Below the pieces are notes generated by a model. That model made no database searches and was not told the origin of the DNA. It worked only from the letters and a program-made list of their open reading frames with translations. A stretch of 64,000 bases of DNA, from the NCBI RefSeq assembly GCF_030817655.1, contig NZ_JAUSZM010000003.1:10292001-10356000 (forward strand). The letters run 5' to 3'. The position numbers and the translations under genes were made by a program. This DNA comes from Streptomyces sp. V4I2 (GTDB lineage Bacteria; Actinomycetota; Actinomycetes; Streptomycetales; Streptomycetaceae). Shown here in pieces: positions 51,205 through 60,318 of this stretch (within the stretch, counting starts at the first letter, position 1; each line of letters begins with the position of its first letter).

Positions 51205-51306
51205 GCGGACGGCTCCCTGAGTACGGCGCTGTCGGGTGGCCGGTCGCGCATGCGATCGGCCACCTGGTCGTACCGGCCGGGTATACCTCGGCCTCGAGTC
51301 ATGCCC

Positions 51307-51333
51307 TGTCACAGGGCCAGCGTCTGCCTTGTC
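51307..51333 (+). promoter_or_regulatory. ECF41-type promoter for NmrA-like gene 3
   Basis: TGTCACA at 51307-51313, 16 nt, TGTC at 51330-51333. The leader is about 50 nt. Confidence 0.83.
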
Positions 51334-51390
51334 TATAGGGCGTCTGTAGGAACGGAGTCGGAACCACCGACGGGTACGAGGAGGAAGCGC

Positions 51391-52149
51391 ATGCAGGTCG
51401 CTGTCGCCGGAGGAACCGGCCTGGTCGGGAAGTTCGTCGTAGCCGAGCTGCGAGCGGCGGGACATCAGCCAGTGACCCTCGCCCGCTCGCAGGGCGTGGA
51501 TCTGTCCACCGGCATCGGATTGCAGGACCGACTGTCCGGCTGTGACGTGGTGATCAACGTTGCGAATGTCGTCACGACGAGAGCGAAGGTCGCAGTCGAC
51601 TTCTTCTCCCGGACCACCGGCAATCTGCTCTCCGTCGCCCGGCGAACGGGGATCAAGCATGTGATCACCCTGTCGATCGTCGGCAGTGACGAGGTGGACT
51701 TCGGGTACTACATGGGCAAACGCGCGCAGGAGGAACTGGTCCGCGACGGAGATCTGCCATGGACCGTGCTCCGCGCCACCCAGTTCTTCGAGTTCCCCGA
51801 GCCGCTGCTGGACAACCGGTCACCGGTGGTCCTGATGCCGAACATGCTGACTCGACCCGTCGCCGCCCAAGATGTAGCAGAAAGGCTCGTCGACCACGTG
51901 ACCCAGGCCCCTGCGGGAATGGCACGGGAAATCGCCGGACCCCAGCAACTGGGCATGGTGGACATGGCGCGCCGTATCGTGCGCGCCCAGGGCCGGCACC
52001 GGATCGTCGTTCCTGTGTCGCTCCCGGGCAAGGTCGGCAAAGCCATGTCGGGAGGGGGCCTGCTGCCTCACGGGGACTACGACGAGGGCCCGTTGACGTT
52101 CGACGACTATCTCGCGAGCTTGGAGCGGCCCCTGGCGACCGGTCGGTGA
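51391..52149 (+). CDS. NmrA/SDR-type NAD(P)-binding protein 3
   Basis: A 252-residue atypical SDR with VAVAGGTGLVGKFVVAEL at the N-terminus, DVVINVANVVTT after strand 4, HVITLSIVGSDEVDFGYY, and LRATQFFEF, the same fingerprint as genes 1 and 2. It is more divergent and has a different C-terminal domain (TRPVAAQDVAERLVDHVTQA). ATG 51391 has GAGGAGGA upstream. It has its own ECF41-type promoter. It probably binds NAD(P)H, with an unknown substrate. Confidence 0.86.
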   Translation: MQVAVAGGTGLVGKFVVAELRAAGHQPVTLARSQGVDLSTGIGLQDRLSGCDVVINVANVVTTRAKVAVDFFSRTTGNLLSVARRTGIKHVITLSIVGSDEVDFGYYMGKRAQEELVRDGDLPWTVLRATQFFEFPEPLLDNRSPVVLMPNMLTRPVAAQDVAERLVDHVTQAPAGMAREIAGPQQLGMVDMARRIVRAQGRHRIVVPVSLPGKVGKAMSGGGLLPHGDYDEGPLTFDDYLASLERPLATGR

Positions 52150-52329
52150 ACGAGCATCCGGCGCGCAGGGTGGCCGAGATGTCCAGGAACAGATCGGCAT
52201 CGTGAAGCGGCCGAGTGATGTCCGAGACGCCCGGCGAGCCCTGCGGCCGTTACGGAGTCCGGGAGCAGGCGCTCAGTCGGATGCGGTTCGCCTACTCCCG
52301 GAACGCGGCAGCAGTCAGATCTCTCAGTC

Positions 52330-53391
52330 TCAGGACTGGGTTTCGACGTACTCGAATGTCGGGCCGGCCGTCGTGTCGTCTCCGTCGGGCATCGTCATCA
52401 GATTCTGCGCCTCCGCCTTGAGTGCGTACATCGTGCCCGTTGCGGCTCCGAGCAGCTGCGGACTGCCATTGAAAGCCTGTTCGAGCTGCTGGAGCAGTTG
52501 GCAGTACGTCCGGTTGAACTTCTCCTGAGCTTTCCGGATGGGGCTGCCCAGGGGATGGTCTGCCAGCAGGGGGTTGGGGCGCATCGGCAGGACGCCGTCC
52601 GAGTCGATCACGACGGCCTCACCCGTGGGTCCGGACTGCGGTGTGTCACCGCGCAGGTAGCGGCGTCCGAGCTTCAGTTCCTGGAACCGGTAGTAATGAG
52701 AGACCTCATCGCGGTCGGGATGGAAGATGTCCCGGTCGCCGTCCCAGACCTCGCCACGCGCCGTCCCCTCACCTTGTTCGACGATTTCCTCCAGAGCCGC
52801 GAGCGCGGAAGCGAGGTCCGTGACCGCGGTCAAGGTGCCACCGGTATGGGCGAAGGGACCAGCTGTCACCTGGCGCGCCCCGTCACCGCAGAAGACTTCT
52901 GTCTCCCCGAGTTCAGCGCACAGGTGACGCAGCCCTTCTTCGATCGCGTCATAGAACTGACCGATCGTCTCGTAGTCGTCACCTTCCGGCGGAGCGCTGG
53001 GCGCCGCCGGCTGTTCCAGACGGAGGAACATCTCGAGGGCCTCCGTCCCGAACGGAACGAGCGACAACCGCAGGGAACGGTCGCCATGGGGGAGAGGGCG
53101 AGGATGACGCTGCAGCAGCGTCGCCGGATCCAGCCGAGGCTCCCCGCCGACCGCGTTGAGCAGGTTCGCCGCCAGTGCCAGGTGGATCATCTCCTCGACG
53201 AAGACGCTGCCGACTGCTTGGGCGGCGTCCGGGTTGCGCTGCGGGTCGAGGGAGTAGAGAGCGCAGAGATAGGGCGGCAGGGTGGCGTGTTCCAGTTCGA
53301 TCGCCCATTGAAGGTGCTCGCGAAGGCTGTCGAGCGTTTCGATCCGTGCTGCTGTTGCCTGGCTGACGTGTGACACTTCTTCGTTGTTCAC
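52330..53391 (-). CDS. Ferritin-like protein of the VioB/iminophenyl-pyruvate dimer synthase type
   Basis: A 353-residue protein with a ferritin-like four-helix region near the N-terminus. Helix 1 carries WAIELEHATLPPYLCALYSL and helix 2 VGSVFVEEMIHLALAANLLN, with the Glu and ExxH residues that would bind a di-iron centre. These match the domain found in VioB, RebD and StaD, where it accompanies chromopyrrolate-type coupling. The large heme domain of those enzymes is absent, and no other indolocarbazole genes are here. Stand-alone members of this family are usually annotated only by the domain. ATG 53391 is used, with an ECF41-type promoter about 150 nt upstream. Confidence 0.8.
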   Translation of the reverse strand: MNNEEVSHVSQATAARIETLDSLREHLQWAIELEHATLPPYLCALYSLDPQRNPDAAQAVGSVFVEEMIHLALAANLLNAVGGEPRLDPATLLQRHPRPLPHGDRSLRLSLVPFGTEALEMFLRLEQPAAPSAPPEGDDYETIGQFYDAIEEGLRHLCAELGETEVFCGDGARQVTAGPFAHTGGTLTAVTDLASALAALEEIVEQGEGTARGEVWDGDRDIFHPDRDEVSHYYRFQELKLGRRYLRGDTPQSGPTGEAVVIDSDGVLPMRPNPLLADHPLGSPIRKAQEKFNRTYCQLLQQLEQAFNGSPQLLGAATGTMYALKAEAQNLMTMPDGDDTTAGPTFEYVETQS

Positions 53392-53520
53392 GGGTTTCCC
53401 ATTTCGGGTGCAGGGGTGATGGGCGTGATGCCGATGCTGCCCACTCGCGTCACCGGCTGGTCAGAACCGTCGAATGCCACTGCCGGCGGGAAAGCGCATC
53501 GCCGACCGACCGTTGGTTAA

Positions 53521-53547
53521 GACAGGGAAGACGTCCGTTCTGTGACA
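53521..53547 (-). promoter_or_regulatory. ECF41-type promoter for the VioB-like gene
   Basis: TGTCACA at 53547-53541, 16 nt, TGTC at 53524-53521. Divergent from 53591, with the two -35 elements 43 nt apart. Confidence 0.82.
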
Positions 53548-53590
53548 TCACCGGGTCCCGGGAAGCCGTGACGTCGGCCCCCTTCCCGGC

Positions 53591-53617
53591 TGTCACAGAT
53601 CTGCCGCGTCCCCGGTC
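53591..53617 (+). promoter_or_regulatory. ECF41-type promoter for His-rich cupin 1
   Basis: TGTCACA at 53591-53597, 16 nt, GGTC at 53614-53617. Confidence 0.85.
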
Positions 53618-53714
53618 ATATGGAACAACGGGATGAGCAACCAACTTTCACAACCATGTCTTCGGCTACTTCACAGCCTCACGACATGGTGGACATCACG
53701 GAAGGTGCGACACA

Positions 53715-54170
53715 ATGTCGGATAACGGACATCACGGGCATGGGCACGGTCATGGGGATGGCGGCGAGGACGGGCCGAGTTGGACCAGGGCGGCGAAGCT
53801 GCTTCAGGATGCCGCGCCGATCACCGTTCCCGAGGGTGCCTCGGCCATGACCATTCATGTGCACTGGGAGCCTGGGGACCCGGGCACTCCGCCGCATCGT
53901 CACTCCGGTCCGGCGTTCGGGTACGTCACCAAGGGTGCAGTCCGTTTCGAGCTGGAGGGGGAGCCGGAGCGTGTCGTCGAGGCGGGCGGCACGTTCTGGG
54001 AGCCGGGCGGTGACGCCATCCATTACCAGGACGGCAACGCCCTGGCCGACGAGGCGACCGAGTTCGTGGTCACCATGATGTGCGCGCCGGGCAAGCCCAT
54101 GCTCGAACTCGTCGACGAAGAGGAACTCAAGCAGCGCGCCCACCTCCGCGCCCCGCGACCCACCGCCTGA
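53715..54170 (+). CDS. His-rich cupin-domain protein, copy 1
   Basis: A 151-residue cupin. The N-terminus MSDNGHHGHGHGHGDGGEDG is a likely metal-binding or metal-storage tail. The cupin core follows with PGTPPHRHSGPAFGYVTKGA and AGGTFWEPGGDAIHYQDGN. ATG 53715 lies 8 nt after GGAAGG. The coding sequence is 98-99% identical to copy 2 at 61557 (six differences seen), whereas sequences outside the two genes are unrelated. Nickel or zinc binding by the tail is an inference from composition. Confidence 0.86.
   Translation: MSDNGHHGHGHGHGDGGEDGPSWTRAAKLLQDAAPITVPEGASAMTIHVHWEPGDPGTPPHRHSGPAFGYVTKGAVRFELEGEPERVVEAGGTFWEPGGDAIHYQDGNALADEATEFVVTMMCAPGKPMLELVDEEELKQRAHLRAPRPTA
53716..54170. repeat. Duplicated cupin coding sequence, copy 1
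   Basis: 455 bp matching 61558-62012 with five or six differences. Identity starts at the second base of the start codon and ends at the stop codon. Confidence 0.85.
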
Positions 54171-54217
54171 CCCAGCGCGGCAGATCCTCTGGACGTCGAG
54201 TGCAGACGCGCCAAACC

Positions 54218-54269
54218 CCTACGGCAGCACCGCCGTCGCCGAACCTGGCGACGGCGGTGCTGCCGTAGG
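54218..54269. terminator. Perfect 23-bp hairpin between convergent genes
   Basis: CCTACGGCAGCACCGCCGTC, plus GCC, at 54218-54240 pairs perfectly with 54247-54269 across a 6-nt loop. It lies between the convergent cupin gene and flavoprotein C and probably terminates from both sides. The rest of 54171-54500 holds no gene. Confidence 0.8.
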
Positions 54270-54500
54270 TACGGCGAGATTGTGGTGCGGTGAGGACCGG
54301 CCTGCATGCCGCACGTGCCGCGCCTGGTGCCCTCCACCCTGCGCGCCCTGCCCGTCACGTCCCGATCCGCCCGACACTTCTGGACCGCGCCGCCGGCCCG
54401 GTCGTATGCCGCCACGCACGTGACCGGCCCGGGACCTGGTGCACGGCGGCACCAGTGAACTCGACGAGGACCCGATGGCAGCGGCCCTCATGACCGGCTC

Positions 54501-56243
54501 TTATCCGAGCAACTCGGCATCGGCCGAGACGTCGTACATCAGCTCAGCGATGTGGGTGGGGATGGGCGGGACGGGTTCGCGGCGCACCCCGGTCGTCGGG
54601 GACCACACCATGTTGACCTTCAGGTCCGGGTCGACATCGGGGTAGTCGGACCGGTGGTGACAGCCCCGCGTTTCCCGCCGTTCCAGGGCGCACTCAAGTG
54701 TCGCGCGAGCGGCGAGAACGGTGGACCTGAGGTCATAGGCGTACGCGAGGTCCTGGAAGCCGCCGACGTCGATGTGCACACCCACGTCCGCCATGCGGGC
54801 CTCGATCTCGTCGAGTCCGGCGAGTCCGGCGGTGAGCCCGGCCCCGTCCCGCACGACACCGGCGCGCTCCGTCATCAGGTGGCGCACCGACCGTTGCAAC
54901 GCGCGGACGCTCTGGTCGCCGTCGGCGGCCAGAAGCCGGCTCACGTCCGCCTCCGCGGCGCGAATCGCTGCCGGCGACCGCTGCTGGCTGGTAAGCCCGG
55001 CCGAGTACTCCGCGGCGGCCCGGCCGGTGATCCGGCCGTAGACGAGTAGTTCGATCAGCGAGTTCTCCTCCAACCGGTTCGCGCCATGCAGACCACTGGC
55101 CGCCTCTCCGATCACAAAGAGCCCGTTGACATCCGTGCTGTGGTCCTCGGGCCGGACCCAGACGCCGCCCAAGGAGTACTGGGCGGTCGGCGCGACCTCG
55201 ATCGGGTCGCGGGTGATGTCGAGCATCTGCACGTCCAACAGGGTCTGGTGCACCCGCGGCAGCCGCGTCAGGACCGTCTCGCGCGGCAGGTGGGACAGGT
55301 CGAGCCAGACACCGCCGGCCTGAGTGCCGCGTCCCTCCCTGATCTCGGTGTAGGACGCCAGCGCGACCCTGTCCCGGCTGGAGAGCTCCATGCGCTCGGC
55401 GTCGTAGCGCTTCATGAACCGCTCACCGAGGTTGTTGAGCAGGACCCCTCCCTCGCCGCGTGCCGCCTCGCTGACGAGCATGCCGGCTGCGTTCTCCGGC
55501 GCGATCAGCCCGGCGGGGTGAAACTGCACCAGCTCGGGGTCGCGCAACCGGGCACCGGCTTCGACGGCGAGGCGGAAGGAGTCGCCGGTGTTTTCGTTGC
55601 GACGCGAGGACGTACACCGCCAGACGCGCGTGTGCCCTCCGGTCGCCAGGATCACCGCATCGGCGTGCACGAGGTAGCGCGAGCCATCGACGACGTCGAA
55701 TCCGTAGGCACCGAACACCGCCCCGTCGTCGACCAGCAGCCGGGTGACATACACGCCCGGCAGAACGGGAATGGCGAGCTGCTTGGCGCGGTCGCGGAGC
55801 GCTCGCTGCACCTCGAGGCCGGTGTACTCGCCGGTGAACGCGGCGCGGTGGTACCTGCCGTCGCCAAGCTGCCGCCGGGCGGGCCCGCCGTCGCCTTGTC
55901 GGTCGAAACGCATGCCGTAGCGCCCCATGTCATGGAATCCCTGAGCGGCGTAGTGGGCCACGACCTGGGCGGTGCGCGGGTCGGCCAGCAAGTGGCCCTC
56001 ACGCAACGTGTCGGCCGCATGCCGCTCCCACGCGTCACTGCGCCCGGGGCCGGCACCAGGGATCGCGGGTACTCCCTCAGAACCACTGAATCCAGTAACA
56101 GTGTGGATATCGTCAGCCGGGCGCTTGAGTACCGCGATGACCGCGACACCGGCCTCGGCGACCTCGATGGCCGCTCGGAGGCCTGACTTGCCCGCCCCCA
56201 CCACGAGGACGGACGTGGCGAGCTGGTGACCGAGCGAAGACAT
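54501..56243 (-). CDS. Fumarate reductase/succinate dehydrogenase-type flavoprotein, copy C
   Basis: A 580-residue relative of copies A and B, about 65% identical by eye. GAGKSG replaces GTGGAG in the dinucleotide motif near residue 16. The HTxxAAGG block of the others is here HTVTGFSGSEGVPAIPGAGP, so the flavin-contacting AAGG is lost although the His is kept. GANRLGGNS has become GANRLEENS. The catalytic LVQFHPAG, RMELSSRDRV and YSLGGVWV are retained. It may bind flavin differently or be losing function. ATG 56243 has AGGAGGT upstream and an ECF41-type promoter about 46 nt away. Confidence 0.82.
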   Translation of the reverse strand: MSSLGHQLATSVLVVGAGKSGLRAAIEVAEAGVAVIAVLKRPADDIHTVTGFSGSEGVPAIPGAGPGRSDAWERHAADTLREGHLLADPRTAQVVAHYAAQGFHDMGRYGMRFDRQGDGGPARRQLGDGRYHRAAFTGEYTGLEVQRALRDRAKQLAIPVLPGVYVTRLLVDDGAVFGAYGFDVVDGSRYLVHADAVILATGGHTRVWRCTSSRRNENTGDSFRLAVEAGARLRDPELVQFHPAGLIAPENAAGMLVSEAARGEGGVLLNNLGERFMKRYDAERMELSSRDRVALASYTEIREGRGTQAGGVWLDLSHLPRETVLTRLPRVHQTLLDVQMLDITRDPIEVAPTAQYSLGGVWVRPEDHSTDVNGLFVIGEAASGLHGANRLEENSLIELLVYGRITGRAAAEYSAGLTSQQRSPAAIRAAEADVSRLLAADGDQSVRALQRSVRHLMTERAGVVRDGAGLTAGLAGLDEIEARMADVGVHIDVGGFQDLAYAYDLRSTVLAARATLECALERRETRGCHHRSDYPDVDPDLKVNMVWSPTTGVRREPVPPIPTHIAELMYDVSADAELLG

Positions 56244-56288
56244 GGGACCTCCTGCGACAGCGGTTGGACGACATCATGGGCAGTGGTC

Positions 56289-56315
56289 GACCGGATAGTG
56301 GCACCATGTGTGACA
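56289..56315 (-). promoter_or_regulatory. ECF41-type promoter for flavoprotein C
   Basis: TGTCACA at 56315-56309, 16 nt, GGTC at 56292-56289. Confidence 0.85.
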
Positions 56316-56456
56316 GCATCAGGAAATTTCTTGGCGTGGAGTCAATCACAGCAATCCGGCACACGCGGCGGGGACCCCCCTAGGTATCGTTGCAAGGATC
56401 GTTCCGAACAAACGTTGTGTATGTCTCCCCCGGATTCCTCGAAGGAGCCGCGTCGC

Positions 56457-59276
56457 ATGATCGCCAGCCCCCTTCCCGACCTGGTCGGGCGGCATCGGGA
56501 GTGTGCGGCGCTCGACGACCTGCTGGTCGGCTTGCGCGAAGGTGACTCCCGAGTAATGGTGGTCCGCGGCGAAGCCGGCATCGGAAAGTCGGTGCTCCTC
56601 GAGTACGTGGCCGCGCAGGCGTCACGGGTGAAGGTGACCTGGGCGCGCGGCATCGAGGCCGACATGGAACTGCCGTACGCGAGCCTGCACCAGCTGTGTG
56701 CGCCGTTCCTGGACGAACTCGAAGAGCTACCGGGGCCCCAGCGCGACGCCCTCCGGGTAGCGTTCGGGATGGCGGCCGGCGACCCGCCCGACCGCTTCCT
56801 GGTCGGCCTCGCCGTGCTTACGCTGCTCACCCGGGCCTCGGAGACCCGACCGGTGCTCGTCCTGGTCGACGACGCTCAGTGGCTGGACCAAGTGTCCCTG
56901 CAGACCCTGGAGTTCGTGGCCCGGCGACTGCTCGCCGAGGCGGTCGCGATGGCCTTCGCGGTACGCGACCCCGAAGGGCAGGCCGCACTCAGCGGTCTGC
57001 CGGCGCTACGGCTCGCCGGTCTCGACACCGCCGCGGCCGGAGAGCTCCTGGAAGCCGCCGTCGGTGGACGGCTGGAGAAGCGGATCCGGGACCGGTTCGT
57101 GGCCGAGATGCACGGCAACCCGCTCGCGCTGCTCGAGTTCTCCCGCGGCCGCAGTGCTGCGGAGCTGGCCTACGGCCTGGACTCGTCGAGTTCCCCGATT
57201 GTCCAGGGGCCGGTCGTGAGCCGCGTCGAACGCGACTTCGCCAGCCGCCTCGCTTCGCTGCCCCCGGAGACCCGGACACTGCTCCTGATCGCCGCGGCGG
57301 AACCGGTCGGTGACGCGCGCCTGCTGGTCCGCGCAGCCGCCTCTCTGAAGATCACTCCCGATGCCGCACCGGCCAAGGCGGCCGGCCTGATCGAGTTCGG
57401 TGAGTCCGTTCGGTTTCGACACCCGCTGGTGCGTTCGGCGGTCTACCACCGAGCCGACGCCGAAGAACGCCGAGCGGTGCACCGGGCGTTGGCCGCGGCC
57501 ACGGACCCGGTCCTGGATCCCGACCGGCGCGCCTGGCATGCCGCGCAGGCCGCCGACGGGCCGGACGAGGAGGTCGCCGCGGGGCTGGAGCAGGCCGCCG
57601 GCCGAGCGCGGCAGCGCGGCGGCATGGCCGCCGAGGCGGTACTTCTGGAGCGCGCGGCCGAGGTGACGCCAGACCTCTGGCAGCGGGGCCGCCGAGCCCT
57701 CGCGGCCGCCGAGGCGTACTTCTCGGCCGCCGCACCCGACCGCGCCACGGAACTGGCGACGCTGGCCGAAATGTGTCCCCTCAGCCCCTTGGACCGCGCC
57801 CGCCTGGCGCGCCTGCGTGCCAGGATCCTCTTCGCCCGCCACCGCAGCGACGAGGCGGCACCTCTGCTCCTTGACGCCGCCGCACAGTTTGCTGCCGCCG
57901 ACTCGCCACTGGCACGGGAGACCTACCTCGAGGCGATCAGCGCGACCATCTTCGCAGGCAGGGTCCACGGTCCGACGGGCGCCCGCGCCGCGGCGATCGC
58001 GGCCCGCGGGTCCGGGGCACCCTCCTCGGGCTCCGAGGCCGCCGACCTGCTCCTGGACGGTGTAGCCACGCTCCTCACAGGCGATTACGAGACCGGTGGA
58101 GCGGCGCTGCGCCGCGCGCTGGAACCTCTTGTACACGAGGACGTCGGCACCCGGGAGGCGACGATGCGTTGGCTTCTCCTGGCCCCGGTCGCACTGGAGG
58201 CGTTCATTCACCACGCCTGGGACCTGACCGCGTGGGACATGCTCGCGACTCGAGCGGTGCGCCTGGCTCGTGACATCGGAGCGCTCGGCGCGCTGCCACC
58301 GGCACTGGTCTACGCAGGCGGGGTGCACATCCACACCGGCGACTTCGCCGAGGCGGCCCGGATGATGGACGAAGCCGACGTGCTCGCCGCCGCGACGGGC
58401 CACGCCCCGCACAAATACGCGACGCTTGTTCTGTCTGGGTGGCGAGGCGACGAGGACGCTGCCATCAGCCTCATCGAAGACGCCAAGGCGACCGCCTCAC
58501 TGCACGGCGAGGTGGGCCTCCTGGGCGTCTCGGGCTACGTCCAAGGCGTGCTGTTCAACGGCCTGGCGCGCTACGACCAGGCTCTGGTGGCCGCTCGCTC
58601 GGGCATCGACCACGACGGGTTCAACTTCACCGGCCTGTCGCTGGTCGAACACGTCGAGGCCGCGACCCGGTGCGGCGAGCTCGGCCAGGCCCGTGCCTCG
58701 CTTGCCCGGCTGGTCGAACTCACCCGCGCCGCCGATACCGGCTGGGCCCGTGGCGTCACCGCACGCAGCCATGCTCTCCTCACCGACGGGGACGAGGCCG
58801 ATGGTCTGTACCGGATCGCGATCGAGGAGCTCGGCCGCGACCGCGTGGCCGTGAAGGTGGAGTTGGCACGCACCCACCTGCTGTACGGCGAGTGGCTGCG
58901 CCGGACCCGCCGCCGTTCGCTGGCCCGAGAGCACCTTCGCACGGCGCACGAGATGTTCGACGGAATGCGGGCGAACGCGTTCGCCGAGCGGGCCCGCCGC
59001 GAGCTGATCGCCACCGGCGAGCACGTCCGGGCGCGGGAAACCAAGCCGGCGAGCGCCCTGACCCCACAGGAGTCGCAGATCGCGACTCTCGCCGCCCGCG
59101 GCATGACGAACGCGAAGATCGGCGCGGAGCTGTTCATCAGCCCACACACCGTGGAGTGGCACCTGCGGAAGGTGTACACGAAGCTCGGGATCAACTCACG
59201 TCGCGCGCTGTCGGCTGCCCTCGCGAGCGCCCCGGCCAGGGACACGACAGACGTGAGCGCGGCGCAAACCGGCTGA
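56457..59276 (+). CDS. LAL-type LuxR regulator (LAL-6)
   Basis: A 939-residue regulator. ATG 56457 (MIASPLPDLVGRHREC) has AAGGAG upstream and is preferred over ATG 56421. Walker A is GEAGIGKSVLL, Walker B VLVLVDDAQWLDQVS, sensor region GNPLALLEFS. A helical middle leads to the C-terminal HTH (LTPQESQIATLAARGMTNAK then IGAELFISPHTVEWHLRKVY). It is divergent from flavoprotein C and precedes a truncated sigma gene on the same strand. The inducer and target are unknown. Confidence 0.85.
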   Translation: MIASPLPDLVGRHRECAALDDLLVGLREGDSRVMVVRGEAGIGKSVLLEYVAAQASRVKVTWARGIEADMELPYASLHQLCAPFLDELEELPGPQRDALRVAFGMAAGDPPDRFLVGLAVLTLLTRASETRPVLVLVDDAQWLDQVSLQTLEFVARRLLAEAVAMAFAVRDPEGQAALSGLPALRLAGLDTAAAGELLEAAVGGRLEKRIRDRFVAEMHGNPLALLEFSRGRSAAELAYGLDSSSSPIVQGPVVSRVERDFASRLASLPPETRTLLLIAAAEPVGDARLLVRAAASLKITPDAAPAKAAGLIEFGESVRFRHPLVRSAVYHRADAEERRAVHRALAAATDPVLDPDRRAWHAAQAADGPDEEVAAGLEQAAGRARQRGGMAAEAVLLERAAEVTPDLWQRGRRALAAAEAYFSAAAPDRATELATLAEMCPLSPLDRARLARLRARILFARHRSDEAAPLLLDAAAQFAAADSPLARETYLEAISATIFAGRVHGPTGARAAAIAARGSGAPSSGSEAADLLLDGVATLLTGDYETGGAALRRALEPLVHEDVGTREATMRWLLLAPVALEAFIHHAWDLTAWDMLATRAVRLARDIGALGALPPALVYAGGVHIHTGDFAEAARMMDEADVLAAATGHAPHKYATLVLSGWRGDEDAAISLIEDAKATASLHGEVGLLGVSGYVQGVLFNGLARYDQALVAARSGIDHDGFNFTGLSLVEHVEAATRCGELGQARASLARLVELTRAADTGWARGVTARSHALLTDGDEADGLYRIAIEELGRDRVAVKVELARTHLLYGEWLRRTRRRSLAREHLRTAHEMFDGMRANAFAERARRELIATGEHVRARETKPASALTPQESQIATLAARGMTNAKIGAELFISPHTVEWHLRKVYTKLGINSRRALSAALASAPARDTTDVSAAQTG

Positions 59277-59440
59277 GGTCGCGGGCCCCGGGGTTGTCCC
59301 GAGTCCTCCGGTTTCCCCAGGGGACCCCATGGGGTCCCTACGGACTCGACCACGGGCACCAAGGGCGCGGTGAGCAGTGCTGCGGACCGAGGGTGGAACC
59401 AATGCCCTCGATGGGCGCCGCCCACGAAGAGGAGTCCTCG

Positions 59441-60175
59441 ATGTCCGCGCCCAGCACGGAGGCGACGACGCTCGCCGAACCGCCTGTCGCCCAGTCAGCC
59501 GAGGACGACGACCTGGACCTTGCCCTCGACGACTTTCTCGCCCAGCGGACTCGGCTGTTCCGCATCGCCTACCAAATCCTCGGCGACGTCTCGGGAGCCG
59601 AGGACGTGGTCCAGGAGGTGTGGCTGCGCTGGCAGCTCACCCACCGCCCGTCGATCGAGAATCCGGCCGCGTTCCTGACCACGGCAACGACTCGTCTGGC
59701 GATCAACGTGATTCAGTCCGCGTGGCACCGCCACGAAATCCCGGCCGAGTCGCAGCTGGTCGACCTCGGCGACCGGACCGCCCAGGATCCCGTGCTGCGC
59801 GCTGAGCAAGCCGCGACCGTCGAGGCGGCATTGGCCCTGCTCATGGCGAGGCTGACGCCGGACGGTCTGGCCGCCTACCTACTGCGGAAGAGCTTCGACT
59901 ACGCCTATGCCGATCTTGCGAGGTTGCTTCGGATCAGCGCCCCGAACGCACGGGTAATGGTCCACCGCGCGCAAGTCCGCCTGGAATCCGGCCGCGAGCG
60001 ACCGGTCCCTGCTGAGTCGCACCGTCGCCTCGTCGCCGCTTTCCGGACCGCGGCCGACACCGGTGACCTGGGAGGCCTCATACAACTGCTGGCCCCCGAC
60101 GGCCACGTGCACCGCCTGCCGCCGGCTCCTCGATCGCTTCGTCCGGGTCACCCATCGGCCAGACAAGCGGCATAG
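59441..60175 (+). CDS. ECF41-type sigma factor, lacking its C-terminal domain
   Basis: A 244-residue sigma factor. Region 2 is LFRIAYQILGDVSGAEDVVQ then EVWLRWQLTHRPS. Region 4 includes LTPDGLAAYLLRKSFDYAYA then DLARLLRISAPNARVMVHRA. After DTGDLGGLIQLLAPDG, where other members enter the DGGGR linker, the frame turns into an unrelated basic tail and stops. The SnoaL-like domain is missing, probably through a frameshift or deletion near 60100. ATG 59441 has GAGGAG upstream. It lies 164 nt after LAL-6, with no TGTCACA promoter of its own. Confidence 0.8.
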   Translation: MSAPSTEATTLAEPPVAQSAEDDDLDLALDDFLAQRTRLFRIAYQILGDVSGAEDVVQEVWLRWQLTHRPSIENPAAFLTTATTRLAINVIQSAWHRHEIPAESQLVDLGDRTAQDPVLRAEQAATVEAALALLMARLTPDGLAAYLLRKSFDYAYADLARLLRISAPNARVMVHRAQVRLESGRERPVPAESHRRLVAAFRTAADTGDLGGLIQLLAPDGHVHRLPPAPRSLRPGHPSARQAA

Positions 60176-60185
60176 GGAACATGGC

Positions 60186-60212
60186 TGTCACAACGATGGC
60201 CGCTGGCCTGTC
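60186..60212 (+). promoter_or_regulatory. ECF41-type promoter for the MarR gene
   Basis: TGTCACA at 60186-60192, 16 nt, TGTC at 60209-60212, starting 10 nt after the truncated sigma stop codon. The leader is about 100 nt. Confidence 0.8.
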
Positions 60213-60318
60213 TACTCGGTATAGGCAAGCGGCGGCGGCTCAACGTCGCTTCCTCCTGCTGGGACGTCGTTCCGGCAGAAGCGGTCGGGCGCTGCGGACA
60301 GCATGGAGGCCATCCCCG

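Noticed and set aside
53360..53370. TGTCACA at the start of the VioB-like gene
   Set aside because: It encodes part of EVSHVSQ in that gene and lacks a matching -10. The real promoter is at 53547.
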